DNA from: Zoogloea sp. LCSB751
GTDB lineage: Bacteria > Pseudomonadota > Gammaproteobacteria > Burkholderiales > Rhodocyclaceae
Length of the DNA stretch: 64,000 nucleotides
Assembly: GCF_002028455.1 (NCBI RefSeq)
Contig: NZ_MWUM01000005.1
Coordinates: 124,001-188,000 of the forward strand
Direction of reading: 5' to 3'
Below, piece after piece: positions 59,179 to 64,000 of the stretch (the first letter of the stretch is position 1; every line of letters begins with the position of its first letter). The notes beneath the pieces are model-generated. The model saw only the letters and a list, made by a program, of their open reading frames with translations. It searched no databases and had not been told where the DNA came from. A program made the position numbers and the translations under genes.

Positions 59179-60321
59179 ATGGCCGACACCTCGACCGAGG
59201 ACAAGAGCGAAAAAGCCTCCGCGCAGAAACTGCGCAAGGCCCGCGAACAGGGCCAGGTGGCCCGCTCGCGGGACTGGGCCACCGCCCTCGGCCTGCTCGT
59301 CAGCCTCAAGCTGCTGCTCGTGCTGATGCCCGGCTACCTGGCCGATTTCCGCGCCCTGTTCGGCGTCGGCTTCGCGGCGCTGGACGGCGACGGCACGCTG
59401 GACAACCTGTGGTCCATCGCCTTCACGACCACCATGCTGCTGCTCGCCAAGATGCTCGCCCCGCTGTTCGCGGTGCCGCTGATCGTCTCCATCGGCTCCC
59501 TGGTGCCGGGCGGCTGGGTGCTCAGCGGCGAGAACCTGAAGCCCAAGCTCGACCGCCTCAATCCCCTCTCCTACGCCCAGCGCCTGACCCAGCCCAAGCA
59601 CCTGGTCGAACTGGCCACCACCATCGTCAAGGCCACCGCACTCGGCCTGGTGCTGTGGCATGTGGTCAGCAGCGGCCGCGAGGCCTTCATGCAGTTGCAG
59701 GCCCAGCCCCTCGACCAGGCCCTGGCCGGCGGCACCGGCCTGATGGTGGACGGCATCATGGCCTTGTGCGCGGTCTTCATCGTCTTCGCGCTGATCGACG
59801 TACCGGTGCAGCACTTCATCTACCTGCGCGGACAGCGCATGGGCCGGCGCGAGATGAAGGAAGAGCACAAATCCACCGAGGGACGCCCCGAAGTGCGCCA
59901 GCGCATCCGCCAGATCCAGCAGCAGATCGCCCGCCGCGGTGTCCGCAAGACGGTGCCCGGCGCCGACGTGGTGATCGTCAATCCGGAACACTACGCGGTC
60001 GCCCTCAAGTACGACGCGAACCGCGCCGAGGCGCCCTTCGTGGTAGCCAAGGGCGTGGACGAGATGGCCTTGTACATCCGCGCGGTGGCCACCGAGCACA
60101 AGGTCGAGATCGTCCCGCTGCCGCCGCTGGCCCGCGCCATCTACAACACCAGCCAGGTCAACCAGCAGATCCCGGCCCCGCTGTACCGCGCGGTGGCCCA
60201 GGTGCTCGGCTACGTGCTGCAGCTGAAGGCCTTCCGCAACGGCCAGCGCCCGCAACGCCCGGACCTGCCCGACCCGCCACCGGTGCCGCGGCAGTTCCTC
60301 GACACCGAAACCGATACCTGA
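59179..60321 (+). CDS. flhB: flagellar export switch protein FlhB with NPEH in place of NPTH
   Basis: The 380-residue protein has the N-terminal EKASAQKLRKAREQGQVARS, four membrane segments (about 33-205) and a cytoplasmic domain. The autocleavage site usually read NPTH is here N268-P269-E270-H271 (VIVNPEHYAVALKYD), so Thr is replaced by Glu; the codons are AAT CCG GAA CAC. Cleavage between Asn and Pro drives the switch from hook to filament export. The rest of the domain looks intact (VDEMALYIRAVATEHKVEIV). The tail after about 350 is Pro-rich. Confidence 0.94.
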   Translation: MADTSTEDKSEKASAQKLRKAREQGQVARSRDWATALGLLVSLKLLLVLMPGYLADFRALFGVGFAALDGDGTLDNLWSIAFTTTMLLLAKMLAPLFAVPLIVSIGSLVPGGWVLSGENLKPKLDRLNPLSYAQRLTQPKHLVELATTIVKATALGLVLWHVVSSGREAFMQLQAQPLDQALAGGTGLMVDGIMALCAVFIVFALIDVPVQHFIYLRGQRMGRREMKEEHKSTEGRPEVRQRIRQIQQQIARRGVRKTVPGADVVIVNPEHYAVALKYDANRAEAPFVVAKGVDEMALYIRAVATEHKVEIVPLPPLARAIYNTSQVNQQIPAPLYRAVAQVLGYVLQLKAFRNGQRPQRPDLPDPPPVPRQFLDTETDT

Positions 60322-60376
60322 GCCACCTCCGGCAATCCATTCCAGCCCGCCCCCTGACGGACCACGGACCCCGCCC

Positions 60377-62467
60377 ATGAACACCCTGCGCCAACTCCTC
60401 TCCGATCTGAGCCGACATCGCATTGCGGCACCGCTGTTCGTACTGGCCATCCTCGGCATGGTCATCCTGCCGCTGCCGCCGGTGCTGCTGGACGTGTTGT
60501 TCACCTTCAACATCGTGCTGGCCCTGATCGTCATCCTGGTCAGCGTGAATGCCCGGCGGCCGCTGGACTTCTCGATCTTCCCGACAGTCATCCTGGCCTC
60601 CACGCTACTGCGCCTGACCCTCAACGTGGCGTCGACGCGGGTCGTGCTGCTGCGCGGCCACGAGGGTACCGGCGCCGCCGGCCAGGTCATCGAGGCCTTC
60701 GGCCACGTGGTGATCGGCGGCAACTTCGTGGTCGGCCTGGTGGTGTTCGTGATCCTGATGATCATCAACTTCATCGTCGTCACCAAGGGCTCCGAACGGA
60801 TCTCCGAAGTGGCTGCCCGCTTCACGCTGGACGCGCTGCCCGGCAAACAGATGGCCATCGACGCTGACCTCAACGCAGGCCTGATCAACCAGGAAAAGGC
60901 CCAGCAGCGGCGCCGCGAAGTGGCCGCCGAGTCGGACTTCTACGGGGCGATGGACGGCGCCTCGAAGTTCGTGCGCGGCGATGCCATCGCCGGCATCCTG
61001 ATCCTGCTCATCAACATGCTCGGCGGCATCGTCATCGGCGCGCTGATGCACGACCTGAGCCTCTCCGACGCCTTCCGCCTGTACGCGCTGCTGACCATCG
61101 GCGACGGCCTGGTGGCGCAGATTCCGGCCCTGCTGCTGTCCTCCGCAGCGGCCATCGTGGTGACCCGCGTCGGCAACGACGGCAAGGAGTTCGAGCAGCA
61201 GGTGGCGTCGCAGATGCTGGCTTCGCCGGCCGTGCTGTACGGCGCCGCCGGGCTGATGCTGACGCTGGCGGCCATCCCCGGCATGCCGTGGCCGGTCTTC
61301 CTGGCCTTCGGCGGCGTGCTCGGCTTCGTCGCCTGGCGCCTCGGCCGCCGCCCCACCGCGCCGGCCGAGGCCGACACGGCGGCCATCGAGGCGGCCCTGC
61401 TCGCCGAGAGCGCCCCCGAACTCGAATGGGCCGGCCTGCCTTTCGTGGAACCGCTGTGCGTCGCCGTCGGCTACAAGCTGGTCGGCCTCATCGACAACGC
61501 CCACGGCGCCCCGCTCAGCAAGCGCCTGACCGGCATGCGCCAGGGGCTCAGCGAGAGCATGGGCCTGCTGCTGCCGAAGGTCCGCGTGCGCGACGACCTG
61601 ACGCTGAAGCCGGCCCAGTACTCGGTGCTCCTCAACGGCACGCCGATCGCCCAGGTGCTCACCTACCCGGACCAGCTGATGGCCATCCCGTCGCCGCAGC
61701 TCTATGGCGAGCTGGACGGCACGCCGGGCGTCGAGCCGGCCTACGGCATGCCGGTGGTGTGGATCGCGCCGGAACAGAAGGCCCACGCGCTGGGCCTCGG
61801 CTACCAGGTCGTCGATCCGGCCAGCGTCATCGCCACCCACGTGGCCAAGCTGATGCGCGACCACCTGCCCGAACTGATCGCCCACGAGGACGTACCCGCG
61901 CTGCTGGAGCGCCTGACCGCCGTGGCGCCCAAGCTCGCCGCGGCCCTCGAGAAGGCCTACAGCCACAGCCTGCTGCTGAAGATCTTCCGCGTGCTGCTGG
62001 CCGAGAACGTGTCCCTGAAGGACATCGTGCCGATCGCCACCACCCTGCTCGAAAACGCCGAAGCCACCCGCGACCCGATCCTCCTCGCTGCCGAAGTGCG
62101 CTGCACGCTGCGCCGCCAGCTCGTCGCCACGCTGGCCGGCCCGAGCGGCGAGATGCGGGTCTTCAACCTGGGCGGCGAGCTGGAAAACATGCTGCTCGGC
62201 TCCCTGAACCAGGCCCGCCAGGGCGGCAAGGCGGCCCTCGACAACTACCCGATCGACCCCAACCTGCTGGCCCAGCTGCAGACCAACATGCCCCAGGTGC
62301 GCGAGCAGATGAAGCAGCAGAACGTAGCGCCGATCCTGCTGGTGATGCCGCAGATCCGCCCGCTGCTGGCCCGCTACGCGCGCCTGTTCGCGCCCGGCCT
62401 GGCCGTGCTGTCCTATAACGAGATCCCCGAGCAGAGGGAGGTCAGCATCGTCGGCTCGCTGGGCTGA
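60377..62467 (+). CDS. flhA: flagellar export gate protein FlhA
   Basis: The 696-residue protein has eight N-terminal membrane segments and the FHIPEP signature (RISEVAARFTLDALPGKQMA). The large cytoplasmic domain (about 345-696) docks chaperone-substrate complexes and forms the FlhA ring (KVRVRDDLTLKPAQYSVLLN). It is the last structural gene of the fliMNPQR-flhBA operon. No flhF or flhG follows. Confidence 0.96.
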   Translation: MNTLRQLLSDLSRHRIAAPLFVLAILGMVILPLPPVLLDVLFTFNIVLALIVILVSVNARRPLDFSIFPTVILASTLLRLTLNVASTRVVLLRGHEGTGAAGQVIEAFGHVVIGGNFVVGLVVFVILMIINFIVVTKGSERISEVAARFTLDALPGKQMAIDADLNAGLINQEKAQQRRREVAAESDFYGAMDGASKFVRGDAIAGILILLINMLGGIVIGALMHDLSLSDAFRLYALLTIGDGLVAQIPALLLSSAAAIVVTRVGNDGKEFEQQVASQMLASPAVLYGAAGLMLTLAAIPGMPWPVFLAFGGVLGFVAWRLGRRPTAPAEADTAAIEAALLAESAPELEWAGLPFVEPLCVAVGYKLVGLIDNAHGAPLSKRLTGMRQGLSESMGLLLPKVRVRDDLTLKPAQYSVLLNGTPIAQVLTYPDQLMAIPSPQLYGELDGTPGVEPAYGMPVVWIAPEQKAHALGLGYQVVDPASVIATHVAKLMRDHLPELIAHEDVPALLERLTAVAPKLAAALEKAYSHSLLLKIFRVLLAENVSLKDIVPIATTLLENAEATRDPILLAAEVRCTLRRQLVATLAGPSGEMRVFNLGGELENMLLGSLNQARQGGKAALDNYPIDPNLLAQLQTNMPQVREQMKQQNVAPILLVMPQIRPLLARYARLFAPGLAVLSYNEIPEQREVSIVGSLG

Positions 62468-62616
62468 TCCGCGCCCGGCCCCGCGGTGGGCCGCCGGATC
62501 GGACGCCCGCATATGTTTTGCAGAATTTATTGGTTCCGCCGCCGGCCCGGCGGAAATAGATTTGGCAGCCGGACCGCCGCCGCGCGTCCGCACCCGATCC
62601 ACCAAGGAGTCTCCCC

Positions 62617-63441
62617 ATGGCCGAAGCCGCCGCCTCCCACCTCAACCCGCTGGCCCGGGATTTCCTCACCCGCCTGCCCCAGGCCCCCGTCCCCGGCAAG
62701 CAGCTGCACCGCACGGAGAGCGGCGCGGTGGTGGGCGACTGGTTCGGCTTCGAGCTGTCGAGCGCCTTCCAGCCCATCGTCGATGCAGCGAACGGCGCCG
62801 TCGTCGGCCGCGAAGCCTTCCTGCGCAGCCACGATCCGGACGAGCACGGGCTGTCGCCATGGACCCTGTTCTCCGCCGCCGCCGAGGATGCCCGGCTGAT
62901 CGCCCTCGACCGCCTGGCGCGCACCGTGCACCTGCTCAACGCGCTGGCCGCCGGCAACGATGTGCCCCTCTTCCTCAATGTACACGGCCGCCTGCTGGCC
63001 GCCGTCGGCGACGACCATGGCCGCGCCTTCCGCCGCGTGGTGGATGCCCTCGGCGTGCAGCCGGACAGCATCGTCATCGAGACGCCGCCGGAGGCCAGCG
63101 CCCAGCCCGACCTGCTGGCCTTCGTGCTGCGCAACTACCGCGCCAACGGCTTCCGGGTGGCCGTCAACGTGGAGTCCGCCGCCCAGTGGCAGACCATCGC
63201 CAACACCGTGTGGCCGCAGTTCGTGAAGGTAGACCGGCGCAAGCTCGGCAGTGGCGTGGAGGCCCACGAGCGCCTGAAGTGGCTGGCCGCCCTGCGCGAG
63301 GACGCCCGCATCATCGTCACTCACGTGGAAGAGCCCGCGCCGGAGCTGGCCGCCGACCACGTGCTGCTGCAGGGCTACGCCTACGGCCACCCGGTGGGGG
63401 CGACGGCATTCGCACAGGAACAGCAGACGGGCAACGGCTGA
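62617..63441 (+). CDS. degenerate EAL-domain protein
   Basis: The 274-residue cytoplasmic protein has an EAL fold outline but lacks the catalytic set: the EAL site reads E66-A-F68 (GREAFLR), the DDFGxG metal/loop motif is replaced by VNVESA (183-188), and only some positions remain (E155 in IVIETPP, KVD at 204-206, GYAYGHPV near the end). It is most likely inactive as a c-di-GMP phosphodiesterase and may act as a binding or regulatory protein. It has a strong AAGGAG ribosome site and lies 149 bases after flhA, so it may be flagellar-linked. Confidence 0.8.
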   Translation: MAEAAASHLNPLARDFLTRLPQAPVPGKQLHRTESGAVVGDWFGFELSSAFQPIVDAANGAVVGREAFLRSHDPDEHGLSPWTLFSAAAEDARLIALDRLARTVHLLNALAAGNDVPLFLNVHGRLLAAVGDDHGRAFRRVVDALGVQPDSIVIETPPEASAQPDLLAFVLRNYRANGFRVAVNVESAAQWQTIANTVWPQFVKVDRRKLGSGVEAHERLKWLAALREDARIIVTHVEEPAPELAADHVLLQGYAYGHPVGATAFAQEQQTGNG

Positions 63442-63485
63442 TCCGGCCGGCGAAGCGCCAGCACCGCCCCGAGGCTGGCTCCTCC

Positions 63486-64000
63486 TCAGGCGTGCAGCCA
63501 GCGCCGGTGCAGGCTGCGGGCGGCGTGGTCGAGCAGGTAGCCGAGGAAACCGATCACCAGGATCGCCGCCATCAGGTCCGAGTAGGCCAGGCGGTCGCGG
63601 GAATCGAGAATGAAATAGCCCAGCCCGGCCGACACGCCGAGCATTTCCGCCGGCACCAGCACGATCCAGATGATGCCGATGGCCAGCCGCACGCCGGTCA
63701 GGATGTGGGCGGTGATGCCCGGCAGGATCACCCGCAGGATGGTCTCGCGACGGGTCGCCGACAGGCTGCGCGCCAGCAGCAGCCAGTTGGGGTCGAGCTG
63801 AGCCACGCCGGACGCGGTGTTAAGCAGGATCGGCCACACCGCCGCGAAGGCCAGCAGGAAGTACACCGGCGCATCGCCGACGCCCAGCACCATCACCGCC
63901 AGCGGCATCCACGACAGCGGCGAGATCATCCGCGCGAACTGGAACAGCGGCGTGGTACTGCGGGAGAACCACTTCGACAGCCCTGTGAGCACACCAAGGG
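63486..64000 (-). CDS. ABC transporter permease, nitrate/taurine/sulfonate type (partial)
   Basis: The gene runs off the right edge: the frame is open to the last base, so the N terminus is missing. The visible part has four or more membrane segments and the permease coupling loop (SLSATRRETILRVILPGITA), followed by GVRLAIGIIWIVLVPAEMLG, typical of SsuC/TauC/NrtB permeases. Substrate cannot be told. The ATP-binding and solute-binding genes are not in the window. It is convergent with the EAL gene and unrelated to the flagellar block. Confidence 0.88.
   Translation of the reverse strand, partial: LGVLTGLSKWFSRSTTPLFQFARMISPLSWMPLAVMVLGVGDAPVYFLLAFAAVWPILLNTASGVAQLDPNWLLLARSLSATRRETILRVILPGITAHILTGVRLAIGIIWIVLVPAEMLGVSAGLGYFILDSRDRLAYSDLMAAILVIGFLGYLLDHAARSLHRRWLHA

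Noticed and set aside
62534..62555. TTCCGCC / GGCGGAA hairpin between flhA and the EAL gene
   Set aside because: A 7-bp stem with an eight-base loop and no T tract; not enough to call a terminator or regulatory element.
1..64000. CRISPR arrays, tRNA/rRNA genes, insertion sequences or prophage genes
   Set aside because: No regularly spaced repeats, no tRNA-like cloverleaf or rRNA stretch, and no transposase or integrase sequence was seen.

Overview
The window is high-GC chromosomal DNA from a betaproteobacterium. A Rhodocyclales relative is my best guess, from the PEP-CTERM protein, the wealth of c-type cytochromes and the overall gene style; this is inference and no rRNA or tRNA is present to test it. 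It falls into three parts.

Part 1 (1-28.3 kb) is a cell-envelope redox region. After the tail of an RTX type I secreted protein and a PEP-CTERM protein come two leftward operons built on one plan. Each starts with a DUF1549/DUF1553 protein carrying one CxxCH motif, followed by a Tat-exported DUF1501 protein, a secreted peroxiredoxin and a diheme c4-type cytochrome. The first operon (10423 to 1203) also holds two class-II-like cytochromes, an isoquinoline-1-oxidoreductase-type pair (2Fe-2S subunit plus molybdopterin subunit) and a small DUF6491-like protein. Facing these on the + strand are two paralogous TonB-dependent receptors with an unusual N-terminal coiled coil, a PepSY inner-membrane protein, a lectin-like exported protein, a DsbD/ScsB family reductase and an exported thioredoxin-like protein. 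Sigma-54 -24/-12 elements with exact GG-N10-GC spacing lie upstream of both receptors, the PepSY gene and the second DUF1553 operon, with a weaker one before the first. I read the region as one sigma-54-controlled system for taking up and oxidising or reducing an unknown large substrate in the periplasm. It is the best candidate here for an undescribed system.

Part 2 (28.3-29.4 kb) is a short linker with an unrecognised acidic protein and a His-rich exported protein.

Part 3 (29.4-62.5 kb) is an almost complete flagellar system of the lateral (Laf / Flag-2) type: flagellin, hook-associated proteins, rod, rings, hook, export apparatus, C-ring, its own sigma-28-like factor, FlgM, FlgN, and MotA/MotB-type stator genes. 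Chemotaxis genes, flhF/flhG, fliO and the usual master activator lafK are absent; an 818-bp non-coding gap sits where lafK is expected. Notable points are a shared bipartite promoter motif before flagellin, fliD and flgK; a FliM without the CheY-binding peptide; NPEH in place of NPTH in FlhB; an EF-hand loop in FliD; a split FlgJ; and a PilZ gene between flgK and flgL. A degenerate EAL protein follows flhA. The window ends inside an ABC-transporter permease gene.
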